NCBI RefSeq assembly: GCF_019972155.1
Contig: NZ_BOVL01000026.1
Span: 322,634 to 386,633 of the forward strand
Direction: 5' to 3'
DNA: 64,000 bases
DNA from: Bradyrhizobium sp. RD5-C2
GTDB lineage: Bacteria; Pseudomonadota; Alphaproteobacteria; Rhizobiales; Xanthobacteraceae
Shown here: positions 9,793 through 18,849 of the stretch, piece by piece
Layout of the letters: every line of letters starts with the position of its first letter
Position numbering within the stretch: position 1 is the stretch's first letter
Notes under the pieces: generated by a model
Told to the model about the DNA's origin: nothing
The model's input: the letters and a program-made list of their open reading frames with translations, nothing else
The model's database searches: none
Made by a program: the position numbers and the translations under genes

Positions 9793-10246
9793 GTGTTGCC
9801 TGTTCGACACGACGGGCAACTCAGCAAAACCTGTCAATGTCGGCATAAGAAAATATTCCGTTTGGCGTTTCACCCAACTCAGATGTTCAATATGCGTGTC
9901 TCACCCGATCGAGGGGCGCTTCGCGGTCGTCACGAACGTGGGTCGAGATGCGGTGGACGCGGAGTGCGCAGTTGACGAACGCGCATGAGGCGGACGGTGA
10001 AGTCGTGTGGTCCTGACGCCCTAGCGGCAGGTGTCTTTTCGAATTGCGCGGTGCGCGTTGCGAAGACGGTGACAAGCAAGCCCAGTCTCGCCGGGGAGAG
10101 CACGAAGTAAGCCGTAACCCGTCGCGCAGGGAAGGCCGGGTTGTTTCCGGTTACACCTGTGGTCCTACCCCCGAGCTTTCCACCTTTTGCTCGGGGCCCA
10201 TGGGTGCGATCGGCACCCGGCTTTCCCTGCGCCCTCTTCAAGAGAG
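9793..10246. repeat. Bradyrhizobium-type interspersed repeat
   Basis: The stretch from GTGTTGCC to CTTTCCCTGCGCCCTCT, including the segments TCACGAACGTGGGTCGAGATG, GTGTGGTCCTGACGCCC, GCCGTAACCCGTCGCGCAGG and GGGTGCGATCGGCACCCGG, matches from memory a dispersed non-coding element present in many copies in Bradyrhizobium genomes. The small frames inside it are typical spurious calls. It contains complementary parts: GCGCAGGGAAGGCCGGG near 10127 pairs with CCCGGCTTTCCCTGCGC near 10216, which would form a long hairpin. This is recognition by memory, not by search. Confidence 0.72.
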
Positions 10247-10337
10247 GGCGGAACGAAGAGCAAAGCTCGGACAGGTCATGTCGCGAGAATGCGGACGCTC
10301 ACCGTCAACGTTTTTTTGACACGTGAACTGACCCACC

Positions 10338-10460
10338 CCGTCATCCTGAGGTGCGAGCCTTGCGGCGCAATTGCGCCGCTGGGCGAGCCTCGAAGGATGC
10401 ACGGCCCGGCTGGTGGCCGTCGACCCTTCGAGACGCGCTGCGCGCTCCTCAGGGTGACGG
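10338..10460. repeat. Palindromic intergenic repeat (GTCATCCTGAGG type)
   Basis: The element begins CCGTCATCCTGAGGTGCGAG and ends CTCCTCAGGGTGACGG, so its ends are imperfect inverted repeats, with the internal GAGCCTCGAAGGATG and GACCCTTCGAGACGCGC also pairing. This arrangement recurs many times in Bradyrhizobium and Rhodopseudomonas intergenic regions as far as I recall. It lies 290 bp before dctP. Confidence 0.7.
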
Positions 10461-10752
10461 AGTTAATGACCGCGCGCAGTGAGCGTGGGCACCAGCATTC
10501 GCGCCCGGCGAACTCGCCATTGCCAAACCTCGCATTGACCGCGCCGCCATGGCCGGGCACAGCGTGCGGGCGGTGTCATTGAACGGTCGCAAGAGCCGAA
10601 AGGGATACCGCCGCATTGGATTTTGCAGTGCAGCAATGGCGCAATTCAGCCCCTGCTAAAGGGGCAATGGCAATCGCCGTTGCTTGTCTGTAATGGTGCG
10701 ACCGGATGTCTCGGGGCCGGTATTTCGTGCTCCGCAATACGCGGGAGGAAAC

Positions 10753-11757
10753 ATGCGTAAACTCATATTGGCTGCGGCGTCGATCGCGGCCTTGACCTTT
10801 GTCGGACAGGCCTCGGCGCAGTCGCCGATCGTCATCAAGTTCAGCCACGTGGTGGCGTCGGATACGCCGAAGGGCAAGGCGGCCGACAAGTTCAAGGAAC
10901 TCGCCGAGAAGTACACCGGCGGCAAGGTGAAGGTCGAGGTCTATCCGAACTCGACGCTTTACAAGGACAAGGAAGAGCTCGAGGCACTGCAGCTCGGCGC
11001 GGTGCAGATGCTGGCGCCGTCGAACTCGAAGTTCGGCCCGATCGGCATCAAGGAATTCGAAGTCTTCGATCTGCCCTACATCCTCCCCGACCTGAAATCG
11101 CTGCGCAAGGTGACCGACGGTCCGCTCGGCGCCCAGTTGCTCAAGAAGCTGGATTCCAAGGGCATGACCGGTCTCGCCTATTGGGACAACGGCTTCAAGC
11201 AGATGAGCGCGAACAAGAAGCTGGTCGCGCCGGCCGACTACAAGGGACTGAAATTCCGCATCCAGTCGTCGAAGGTGCTGGAGGCCCAGTTCCGCGCGCT
11301 CGGTTCGATCCCGCAGGTGATGGCGTTCTCCGACGTCTACCAGGCGCTGCAGACCGGCGTGGTCGACGGCCAGGAGAACACCTGGTCGAATATCTACACC
11401 CAGAAAATGCATGAGGTGCAGAAGTACGCGACCGTCACCAATCATGGCTACATCGGCTACGTCGTGGTCGTGAACAAGAAGTTCTGGGACGGCCTGCCGG
11501 TCGACATCCGCGACCAACTCAACAAGGCGATGAAGGAAGCCACCGAGTTCGGCAACAACCAGTCGGCCAAGGAGAACGAGGACGCGCTCGCCGAGATCAA
11601 GAAGGCCGGCAAGACCGAAATCATCACCTTGACGCCGGAGCAGGACGAGGCGATGCGCAAGGCGATGATGCCGGTCTACAAGGATGTGGCCTCGCGCGTC
11701 GGCCAGCCGCTGATCGACGAATTCCTGAAGGAAACGGGCCGCAGCCCGATGAACTAA
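10753..11757 (+). CDS. dctP: TRAP transporter periplasmic solute-binding protein
   Basis: This is the DctP-family binding protein of a tripartite ATP-independent periplasmic transporter for C4-dicarboxylates or other organic acids. It has a signal peptide (MRKLILAAASIAALTFVGQASA), the DctP opening IVIKFSHVVASDTPKGKAAD and the hallmark PADYKGLKFRIQSS segment with the Arg that binds the substrate carboxylate, plus GVVDGQENTWSNIY. A strong ribosome site (GGGAGGAAAC) precedes the ATG at 10753. The two permease genes follow, separated by a repeat element. Confidence 0.95.
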   Translation: MRKLILAAASIAALTFVGQASAQSPIVIKFSHVVASDTPKGKAADKFKELAEKYTGGKVKVEVYPNSTLYKDKEELEALQLGAVQMLAPSNSKFGPIGIKEFEVFDLPYILPDLKSLRKVTDGPLGAQLLKKLDSKGMTGLAYWDNGFKQMSANKKLVAPADYKGLKFRIQSSKVLEAQFRALGSIPQVMAFSDVYQALQTGVVDGQENTWSNIYTQKMHEVQKYATVTNHGYIGYVVVVNKKFWDGLPVDIRDQLNKAMKEATEFGNNQSAKENEDALAEIKKAGKTEIITLTPEQDEAMRKAMMPVYKDVASRVGQPLIDEFLKETGRSPMN

Positions 11758-11770
11758 GGCGGTGTTTGCA

Positions 11771-11939
11771 CCTCGCCCCGCGTGCGGGGAGAGGTCGAAA
11801 TTCAAGCGCAGCTTGAATTTCGGGTGAGGGGGAGTCTCCGCGAGCGCAACTACCAACGTGCGCGCGGAGGGAACCCTTCACCCAACCCTCTCAGGGCGAG
11901 CTTCGCTCGTCCCGGCCTCGTAAGAACGGGGAGAGGGAG
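11771..11939. repeat. Intergenic GC-rich repeat inside the TRAP operon
   Basis: This element runs from CCTCGCCCCGCGTGCGGGGAG to AACGGGGAGAGGG, with internal hairpins (ATTCAAGCGCAGCTTGAATT) and the stretch CTTCACCCAACCCTCTC. It resembles a family of dispersed repeats found between genes in Bradyrhizobium and Rhodopseudomonas. It lies between dctP and dctQ, where such hairpins could stabilise the upstream dctP mRNA or attenuate readthrough and so set a high binding-protein to permease ratio; that role is inferred. Confidence 0.68.
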
Positions 11940-11982
11940 ACAAATGCTCTGGCCGCGGGGGCGGCCATGTCAGGGGAGATCA

Positions 11983-12555
11983 ATGCTGCTGAAAATTCTG
12001 GACCGGCTCGAGGAAATCATCATCGCGAGCCTGATGGGCGCTGCGACGCTTCTGACCTTCATCACGGTCGTGCATCGCTTCCTGGTCGACGTGCCGGTTC
12101 TCTATCCGTATCTGTTCGGCATCAATCTCGCATGGTCGCAGGAACTGTGCATCTACATGTTCATCTGGATGGCGAAGTTCGGCGCCGCCTATGGCGTGCG
12201 CACCGGCATCCATGTCGGCGTCGATGTGCTGATCAACCGCCTCAATGACCGCTGGCGTAAGATCGTCATCCTGTTCGGGCTGCTCGGCGGCGCGCTGTTC
12301 ACCGGGATCGTCGGCACCATGGGCGCCAAGTTCGTCTACGAGCTGATGCACACCGACCAGGTGTCGCCCGACCTCGAAATTCCAAGCTGGATCGTCTACG
12401 CCTGCATTCCGCTCGGCTCCTATCTGATGTCTTTCCGCTTCCTGCAGGTGTGCTGGAATTACATCCGGACCAATGAGCTGCCGCACCATGACGCCGCCCA
12501 TGTCGATGGCGTCGAGACCAGCAAGACCGCGCCGATCGCGCTTGGAGAAGCGTGA
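11983..12555 (+). CDS. dctQ: TRAP transporter small permease
   Basis: This is the DctQ-type four-helix membrane subunit of 190 residues. Helices include SLMGAATLLTFITVVHRFLV, the W-rich motif WSQELCIYMFIWMAKFGAAY with the conserved Glu, the conserved HVGVDVLI segment, and a fourth helix ending in FRFLQVC. It couples with DctM to move the substrate delivered by DctP. The ATG at 11983 follows AGGGGAGAT. Its stop overlaps the dctM start (TGATG), so the two are translationally coupled. Confidence 0.93.
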   Translation: MLLKILDRLEEIIIASLMGAATLLTFITVVHRFLVDVPVLYPYLFGINLAWSQELCIYMFIWMAKFGAAYGVRTGIHVGVDVLINRLNDRWRKIVILFGLLGGALFTGIVGTMGAKFVYELMHTDQVSPDLEIPSWIVYACIPLGSYLMSFRFLQVCWNYIRTNELPHHDAAHVDGVETSKTAPIALGEA

Positions 12556-13841
12556 TGAGCGCCGCACTTATTTTCGGACTGCTGTTTGCCCTGATGCTGA
12601 CGGGCATGCCGATCTCGATTTCGCTCGGCCTGTCGGTGCTCACCTTCCTGTTCACGATGACGGAAGTGCCGATCGAGAGCGTCGGCCTGAAATTGTTCTC
12701 AGGGTTGGACAATTTCGGCATCATGGCGATCCCGTTCTTCATCCTGGCCGGCACCTTCCTGACCCGCGGCGGTGTCGCGCGGCGGATGATCGATTTCACG
12801 ACCTCGCTGGTCGGCCATCTGCCGGGCGGTCTCGGTCTTGCCGGCGTAGCGGCCTGCGCGATGTTCGCGGCGATCTCGGGCTCGAGCGTCGCCACCGTGG
12901 TGGCGATCGGCTCGATCATGATGCCCGCGATGGTCGATCATGGCTATCCGAAGCGGTTCGGCGTCGGCGTGATCTCGACCTCGGGTGCGCTCGGCATCCT
13001 GGTGCCGCCCTCGATCATCCTGGTGCTCTACGGCGTCTCCACCAACACCTCGATCGGCGCGCTGTTCATGGCCGGCATCGTGCCGGGCATCCTGCTGGCG
13101 TTGATGCTGGCCGCGGTGACCTTCTTCGTCGCCCAGCGCAACGGTTATCCGAAGATGCCGAAGGCGACCATCGGCCAACAGTTCAAGGCGTTCCGCGAAA
13201 GCATCTGGGGCCTGTCGCTGATCGCGATCGTGCTCGGCGGCATCTATGGCGGCATCTTCACGCCGACGGAAGCAGCCGCGGTCGCCGCCACCTACGCCTT
13301 CTTCATCACCGTGTTCGTCTACAAAGAGCTGAAGCTCTCCGAGGTGCCGAAGGTGCTGCTGCAGGCGGCGAGCATGAGCTCGATGCTGCTCTACATCATC
13401 ACCAACGCGGTGCTGTTCTCGTTCCTGATGACGCATGAGCAGATCCCGCAGGAGATGGCGGCCTGGATCATCGACAAGAATTTCTCGGTCTGGATGTTCC
13501 TGCTGGTGGTCAACGTCATCCTGCTGCTCGCCGGCAACGTGATGGATCCGTCGTCGATCCTGCTGATCATGGCGCCGATCCTGTTTCCGCTGGCGACCAA
13601 GCTCGGCGTGCATCCAGTGCATCTCGGCATCCTGATGATCGTCAACACCGAGGTCGGGCTGTGCCATCCGCCTGTCGGGCTCAATCTCTACATCGCGAGC
13701 AGTATCGCCAAGATGGGCATCAGCGAGATCACGATCTCGGTGCTGCCGTGGCTATGTGCGATGCTGGTGTTCCTCGGCCTGATCACCTACGTGCCGGAGA
13801 TCTCGCTGTGGCTGCCGCGGCTGTTGGGAATGATCCAGTGA
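12555..13841 (+). CDS. dctM: TRAP transporter large permease
   Basis: This is the DctM-type sodium-driven permease of 428 residues with about 12 hydrophobic segments. Family signatures include GLDNFGIMAIPFFILAG, AISGSSVATVVAIGSIM, GALGILVPPSIILVLYG and GIFTPTEAAAVAATYAF. It forms the transport channel with DctQ, giving a complete DctPQM system. The ATG at 12555 overlaps the dctQ stop. A strong hairpin lies 10 bp after the stop and probably ends the operon. Confidence 0.95.
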   Translation: MSAALIFGLLFALMLTGMPISISLGLSVLTFLFTMTEVPIESVGLKLFSGLDNFGIMAIPFFILAGTFLTRGGVARRMIDFTTSLVGHLPGGLGLAGVAACAMFAAISGSSVATVVAIGSIMMPAMVDHGYPKRFGVGVISTSGALGILVPPSIILVLYGVSTNTSIGALFMAGIVPGILLALMLAAVTFFVAQRNGYPKMPKATIGQQFKAFRESIWGLSLIAIVLGGIYGGIFTPTEAAAVAATYAFFITVFVYKELKLSEVPKVLLQAASMSSMLLYIITNAVLFSFLMTHEQIPQEMAAWIIDKNFSVWMFLLVVNVILLLAGNVMDPSSILLIMAPILFPLATKLGVHPVHLGILMIVNTEVGLCHPPVGLNLYIASSIAKMGISEITISVLPWLCAMLVFLGLITYVPEISLWLPRLLGMIQ

Positions 13842-13851
13842 CAACAAGAAA

Positions 13852-13875
13852 CCAAAGCGCGATCTCGCGCTTTGG
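13852..13875 (+). terminator. Rho-independent-like terminator of dctPQM
   Basis: An 11-bp perfect stem, CCAAAGCGCGA / TCGCGCTTTGG, has a 2-nt centre (in practice a loop of about 4 nt) and a short T-containing tail (ATGTTTCT). It is positioned directly after dctM. Confidence 0.75.
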
Positions 13876-13996
13876 ATGTTTCTGACGGGCAATGAAGCGG
13901 ATTACATCTTGGCAAGAAAGGTCTCTCTGTCCAATCCGTAAGTTGAAGGCGAGGGGCGGCGGCAGCATCTTCAAGCAACCTTCAAAGGAGGTTCGG

Positions 13997-14578
13997 ATGA
14001 AGAAAGTTCTGCTCGCCGGCATCGCGGCGCTCACGATTGCCGGTTCAACCGCGGTCTATGCCCAGCATCGTCCGTGGTTCCATGGCCAGACGCGGATGAG
14101 CCCCGAAGATCGGGCCGCTTTCCTCGACGCGCGCATTGCCGCAGTGCACGCCGGGCTAAAGCTGACCGCCGATCAGGAGAAGCTGTGGCCGCCGGTCGAA
14201 ACCGCGGTGCGCGACTTCGCCAAGATGCGGCTTGATCGCGCCAACGCGCGGATGGCTGCGGAGAAGAGCGATGCGGACAAGGCCGCCAAGCCGGATGATC
14301 CGATCACGCGGCTGCGCGAGCGCGCCGACAACATGGCCGCAACCGCGACGTCGCTGAAGAAGATCGCCGATACCGCCGATCCGCTCTACAAGACGCTCGA
14401 CGACAACCAGAAGCGGCGGCTGACCATGCTCACCCACATGGAAGGACGCGGCTTCGGCGCCGAGGGCTGGCGCCGCCATCGCCTCGAGCGTGGCATGGAC
14501 CGCTGGGAGCATGGCGGCCGCGACCATCATTTCGATCGCGATGACGGTCCGGATCAGGAACGCTCCGGCCGGCTCTGA
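13997..14578 (+). CDS. LTXXQ-motif (Spy/CpxP-like) periplasmic protein
   Basis: This small secreted helical protein of 193 residues has the signal peptide MKKVLLAGIAALTIAGSTAV and a helical region with LTADQEKLWPPVE, the LTXXQ-type motif of Spy/CpxP-related periplasmic stress proteins; Bradyrhizobium homologues carry the same LTADQ..LWP pattern. A second such element may be TLDDNQKRRLTML. The C-terminus is His/Asp/Arg-rich (HHFDRDDG). The start is supported by AAAGGAGG nine bases upstream. A chaperone-like or metal-responsive role is inferred from the family. Confidence 0.82.
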   Translation: MKKVLLAGIAALTIAGSTAVYAQHRPWFHGQTRMSPEDRAAFLDARIAAVHAGLKLTADQEKLWPPVETAVRDFAKMRLDRANARMAAEKSDADKAAKPDDPITRLRERADNMAATATSLKKIADTADPLYKTLDDNQKRRLTMLTHMEGRGFGAEGWRRHRLERGMDRWEHGGRDHHFDRDDGPDQERSGRL

Positions 14579-14610
14579 GAGCCAGCCGCCGGCATCCTCG
14601 CCAAGCCTAT

Positions 14611-14639
14611 GAAAGGCCGCCGGAATCCGGCGGCCTTTC
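14611..14639 (+). terminator. Rho-independent-like terminator
   Basis: The hairpin GAAAGGCCGCCGG / CCGGCGGCCTTTC with a 3-nt loop lies 32 bp after the LTXXQ gene. It has a very stable GC stem and a short T-run within the 3' arm. Confidence 0.78.
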
Positions 14640-14743
14640 GGCTGTCAGAAAGTCGGGAAAAGTTGCGCCAGCTTGCTGGACATCGCGGAATCGCTTTGCT
14701 AAACGACGGCCTCTCTTGCGAGGGTCATTTCCGGACAAGTTCC

Positions 14744-14819
<76 letters not shown>

Positions 14820-14876
14820 AGCTTTTCAATAGCTTAGGTTAGCCCTCGTAGTTGTCATTCCGACAAGCAGCCGCGG

Positions 14877-15455
14877 TTATTCCGACAAACCGGCTGCTTT
14901 TGTTCGCTCCTCGCGACGCTTCCTGGTCCCCGAGATCAGCTGTTTGCGGGTTCGCTTTGCATAGGTCGGCAATTGCCGTGCAGACCTGTGGCGGCCGGCT
15001 GCGCGCCGTTCCGCGTCAGTCAGGTCGATGTCGGCCCCCTCGGTGAAGCCGCCGTGGCGGAACGAGGTGAATGAAAGTTCACCTCGAATGCCGGCCGCGG
15101 CGACGATGTCTTTCACGACGCTGCTCAGGTATCGGAGATGCTTGCGCTCGGTTATCCACGGTAGCGGAGTACGCGACTTGCGGTGCGCATGATCGCGCCT
15201 GAAGACCAGACCCGAAACCGTGACCTGCTTGATGGCATCGAACTCGGCCATCAGTTCGGGGAAAAGTGCTTCGCCCCGATCATCGAACAGGGGCCACCAG
15301 GCTTCCTCGCCATTCTTAGGGTGCACGATCTTCACGCTATTGGACCGCCCCTTTGGGCGATAGTGCGCGATCTCAAAGGCGCCGATGGGCTGGCCCGTGG
15401 ATACGATCGTCCGCTCAGGAAAGGCGCGTTGTATCGGCGGATCAAACTTTCTCTC
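14877..15455 (-). pseudogene. Tyrosine recombinase (phage/island integrase), C-terminal remnant
   Basis: Only the catalytic C-terminal part remains, about 190 codons, with the frame closed by a stop upstream at about 15456. Recognisable parts are HYRPKGRSNSV, EEAWWPLFD, GLVFRRDH, the catalytic box SFTSFRHGGFTEGAD (conserved HxxR-type region) and TYAKRTRKQ, which supplies the nucleophile Tyr. The N-terminal arm-binding and core-binding domains are absent and no start with a ribosome site is present. It lies 58 bp from tRNA-Lys, as expected for a tRNA-targeting island integrase that has decayed. Confidence 0.85.
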
Positions 15456-15625
15456 TTACCGTCTGGCAAAAGCACTAGGACGCCAGGACACGCTGGGCGA
15501 ATCGACCGGACGGTGTTTAGTCTCACTGCGCCTCACGCAGCACGAAGAGCTCGCACGTAACACCGTCGTTCGGCCGACAAGTTGCGCTTGTCGTCAACTT
15601 CTACGGCGCAGATCAGCCGGCCCGC

Positions 15626-16480
15626 TCAGGCACCATTCAGCGATGCCAACGCCCTGCTGACCTCGGTCTTAACCAGATGCTTGCGATAATCCGCCGAGGC
15701 GTAATGGTCTGACAGGCACTCAGCCTGTTCGCCGGTAAGCGATGCGGCCATTGCGATGTTTTCAGTCGATAGCGGCTTGCCGATCAGATGCGTGCTCGCA
15801 GAATCGGCCGCAAAGGCCCGGCTAGTCGCTCCGGTGATGGCGATCATGACTTCTGAAACGATGTCGTCGCGCAAGCACAGCGTGGCGGCGACACCGACCA
15901 CGGCATAGCCGCTGGCCGGATGGCGTATCTTGCGATACCGGAATTTCGCGCCGCGGTTCGGACGCGGCATATGGATAGCAACGAGCACTTCTCCTGGCTC
16001 GAGTGCGGTGGTCATGATATCGACGAAGAAGTCCCTTGCCGCGATACGCCTGCGTCTGGTGGGGCCGGCCAGCTCCAGTTCGCCCTTCAGCGCGATGACG
16101 ACCGCCGGCCAGTCGGCCGCAGGATCGGCGTTTGCCAGTGAACCGCCAATCGTGCCGCGATTACGCACTTGCGGGTCGGCGATCATGTCGGCGGCTTGAT
16201 GGAAGATCGGCAGCACCTCTCGCAGAGGTTTTGAAGCCAGCAGTTCGGCATGCGTGGTCAGGGCGCCGATCCTGATGCAGTCGGCAACTTCGATTCCTCT
16301 TAACTCATCGATGCCGCTGATATCGATCAACAGCGCGGGCGATGCCAACCGCAATTTCAACGTCGGAATCAGCGTATGGCCGCCGGCCACGAGCTTGTTG
16401 CCGTCGGGGTCGTCTTGCAGCAGGCCGATGGCGTGAGAGAGCGACGTTGCACGGACATAGTCGAATGAGGCCGGGATCAT
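15626..16480 (-). CDS. coxM: Molybdenum hydroxylase FAD-binding subunit (CoxM-like)
   Basis: This 284-residue medium subunit of the xanthine oxidase / CO dehydrogenase family carries FAD between the iron-sulfur subunit and the external acceptor. FAD-binding motifs are AGGHTLIPTLKLRL near the N-terminus and TIGGSLANADPAADWP around residue 105. The C-terminal CO_deh_flav_C domain follows (KFRYRKIRHPASGYAVVGVA). The ATG at 16480 overlaps the coxL stop by 4 bp (ATGA), so the two are translationally coupled. It is the last gene of the S-L-M operon. Confidence 0.92.
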   Translation of the reverse strand: MIPASFDYVRATSLSHAIGLLQDDPDGNKLVAGGHTLIPTLKLRLASPALLIDISGIDELRGIEVADCIRIGALTTHAELLASKPLREVLPIFHQAADMIADPQVRNRGTIGGSLANADPAADWPAVVIALKGELELAGPTRRRRIAARDFFVDIMTTALEPGEVLVAIHMPRPNRGAKFRYRKIRHPASGYAVVGVAATLCLRDDIVSEVMIAITGATSRAFAADSASTHLIGKPLSTENIAMAASLTGEQAECLSDHYASADYRKHLVKTEVSRALASLNGA

Positions 16481-18849
16481 CGGTCTGCTCCGGCGCGTGC
16501 CTTCTGGATCGCCGACCAGACTCGCGGCGGCGTCATCGGCATGTCCAGATGTTTGATCCCGAACGGTGAAAGCGCATCGAGCACGGCGTGAACCATGCAT
16601 GGGGGTGCTGCGATCGATCCGCTCTCGCCGATGCCCTTGACGCCGATCGGGTTGGTCGGCGAGGGTGTCTCCTGAAACAGCGATCGTATGCTGGGAACGT
16701 GCTCCGCGCGGGGCACTGCATAATCCAACAGCGATCCCGTCATCAATTGCCCGGTATCGGCATCGTAGCTGACTTCTTCATAGAGCGCCTGCGCGATGCC
16801 TTGCACGACGCCGCCATGAATCTGTCCGGCGGCAAGCAGCGGATTGATGATAGTGCCGGCATCATCAACGGCGACATAATCGAGAATGTCGACGATTCCG
16901 GTCTCCGGATCGACGTCGACATAGGCCATGTGGACGCCCGAAGGCGCGCCCATGCCCTTCGGATCGTAAAACACGGTCTCGTCGAGACCCGGCTCCATTC
17001 CATCCGGAAGCTGATGGCCGACATGCGCCATCCTCGCCACTGTGCCGAACTTCAAAGACGCGATGTCGGTTCCGGGGACACTGAACTTGCCAGCCTGATA
17101 GGAAACATCCGCTTCATCGACTTCGAGCATGCCCGCGGCAATCTTTTTCGCCTTGGCGACGACGCGGGTAGAGGAGACGTGAACGCCGGATCCGCCCACC
17201 GCCATCGACCGCGAGTTGAAAGTGCCATGACCGGCCTGGACTTGCCGCGTGTCGCCTTGCACCACGTCGATGTCTTCGATCGGAATCTGCAGGACGTCGG
17301 CGGCAATCTGCGCCAGTGACGTGACATGGCCGTGGCCCTGACTCATGGATCCCGAGAAGATTGTCACCCGGCCGCTTGAATCCACGCTGACCCGGGCGCT
17401 TTCCCAGCCGCCACGGTTGAAGCCGATCAGCGAGAGCCGGCGTGACGGCGCCATACCGCACATGTGGGTATAGGCCGCAACGCCAATGCCGCGATAACGG
17501 CCTTTGGCGCGCAATTGATCGCGTTCGGCGCTGCGGAAGTCGTAGTTGAAGGCTTCCATCGCTTTGACGAGGCAGCCTTCATAATTGCCGCTGTCGTAGA
17601 TCGTGGCGGGTCCGCTATAGGGCCGATACGGAAAGTCGGCGGGCTGAATGAAATTAAGCCGGCGCACCTCCACCTGGTCGAGATTGAGATGGCGTGCGAC
17701 CGCATCGATCGCGCGTTCGGCGATGTAGGCCCCCTCGGGCCGGCCATATCCGCGATAGGCATCAACCGGCACGGTGTTCGTCACAACCACCCTGGAGCGC
17801 GCCTCGTAGTGCTCGATCTTGTAGGCGCCGGTCCCGAAATTGATCGTGTTCACGGTGGGGCCGCCTGATGCCATGTTCGACAGATAGGCGCCGACATTGC
17901 CCAGTGTCTCGACCTTCAGACCGAGGACCTTACCGTCGTTGCGGAAGGCTATCTCAAGCGCCTCGGTATGCGCCCGGCCATGGTTGGTGGATTGATGGCT
18001 TTCGGAGCGCGATTCCCACCATTTGACGGGCACGCCGAGGAGCCGCGCCAGATACGGGCAGAGGAGTTCCTCCGGATAGAGGTGCATTTTTGCGCCGAAA
18101 CCGCCGCCGATATCGGGCGCCACGATCCGCAATTGATGTTCGGAAATACCGACGGTGTCGGCGATCCAGCGGCGATGCATGTGCGGCACCTGGCTCTGGA
18201 GGTAGACTGTCAGGCTACCGTCGACATTTGGCTCGGCCAGGATGGAGCGCGTCTCCATGCAGGTCGGGATCAGGCGGTTGTTGGCAACGCGAAGCGTGAT
18301 GACCTGGTCGGCCTCCCGCGCAGCCTTGCCATAGTCGCCACCGCCGATCTTGTAGATCGTGGTGATATTGTTGGGCACGTTGTCGTGGAGTTGCGGCGCG
18401 CCGTCGCGGATCGCCGCTTCCTCGTCGACGACGGAGGGAAGCGTTTCGTAGTCGACATCGATCAGCCCGATGGCATCGTGCGCCATCGCCTGGGTTTCGG
18501 CGACGACGAGTGCGACGCATTCGCCGACGAAACGAACCCGGTCGATGGCGACGACGGGCCGGTCTGGCACCTTCGTGCCGGGTATGATCCAGTTGGGAAC
18601 GATCGAGCCGATCTTGCCGGCGAGATCGGTGCCTGACAAGGCGAGGCGGACGCCCGGCGCCGCTTTTGCCACCGTTAGATCGACGTGCTTGATGATTGCA
18701 TGCGCATGCGGCGATCGCAGCACGGCAATATGCAGCATGCCCGGTGCCTTGATGTCGTCGCTGTAACGTCCCTTGCCGGTAACGAACTTGAAGTCTTCGC
18801 GCCGTCGCAAGGACTGACCGACATATCTGATCGCGGTTGTGTCAGTCAT
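16477..18849 (-). CDS. coxL: Molybdenum hydroxylase large subunit, form-II CoxL-like
   Basis: This is the catalytic Mo-pterin cytosine dinucleotide subunit, 790 residues, of the aldehyde oxidase / xanthine dehydrogenase family. It shows GGFGAKMHLYPEE in the substrate domain and the active-site loop AYRGYGRPEGAY at about residue 365, with the C-terminal KGIGESG Glu region. True (form I) CO dehydrogenases have AYXCSFR at the loop; this sequence is form-II like (AYRGAGR), so CO oxidation is unlikely and the real substrate is unknown. The ATG at 18849 overlaps the coxS stop by 8 bp. Confidence 0.92.
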   Translation of the reverse strand: MTDTTAIRYVGQSLRRREDFKFVTGKGRYSDDIKAPGMLHIAVLRSPHAHAIIKHVDLTVAKAAPGVRLALSGTDLAGKIGSIVPNWIIPGTKVPDRPVVAIDRVRFVGECVALVVAETQAMAHDAIGLIDVDYETLPSVVDEEAAIRDGAPQLHDNVPNNITTIYKIGGGDYGKAAREADQVITLRVANNRLIPTCMETRSILAEPNVDGSLTVYLQSQVPHMHRRWIADTVGISEHQLRIVAPDIGGGFGAKMHLYPEELLCPYLARLLGVPVKWWESRSESHQSTNHGRAHTEALEIAFRNDGKVLGLKVETLGNVGAYLSNMASGGPTVNTINFGTGAYKIEHYEARSRVVVTNTVPVDAYRGYGRPEGAYIAERAIDAVARHLNLDQVEVRRLNFIQPADFPYRPYSGPATIYDSGNYEGCLVKAMEAFNYDFRSAERDQLRAKGRYRGIGVAAYTHMCGMAPSRRLSLIGFNRGGWESARVSVDSSGRVTIFSGSMSQGHGHVTSLAQIAADVLQIPIEDIDVVQGDTRQVQAGHGTFNSRSMAVGGSGVHVSSTRVVAKAKKIAAGMLEVDEADVSYQAGKFSVPGTDIASLKFGTVARMAHVGHQLPDGMEPGLDETVFYDPKGMGAPSGVHMAYVDVDPETGIVDILDYVAVDDAGTIINPLLAAGQIHGGVVQGIAQALYEEVSYDADTGQLMTGSLLDYAVPRAEHVPSIRSLFQETPSPTNPIGVKGIGESGSIAAPPCMVHAVLDALSPFGIKHLDMPMTPPRVWSAIQKARAGADR

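Noticed and set aside
10044..10319. 91-codon frame within the interspersed repeat
   Set aside because: It is a well-known kind of spurious call inside the repeated element.
10576..11856. 426-codon open frame on the minus strand
   Set aside because: It is the shadow of dctP in the opposite strand.
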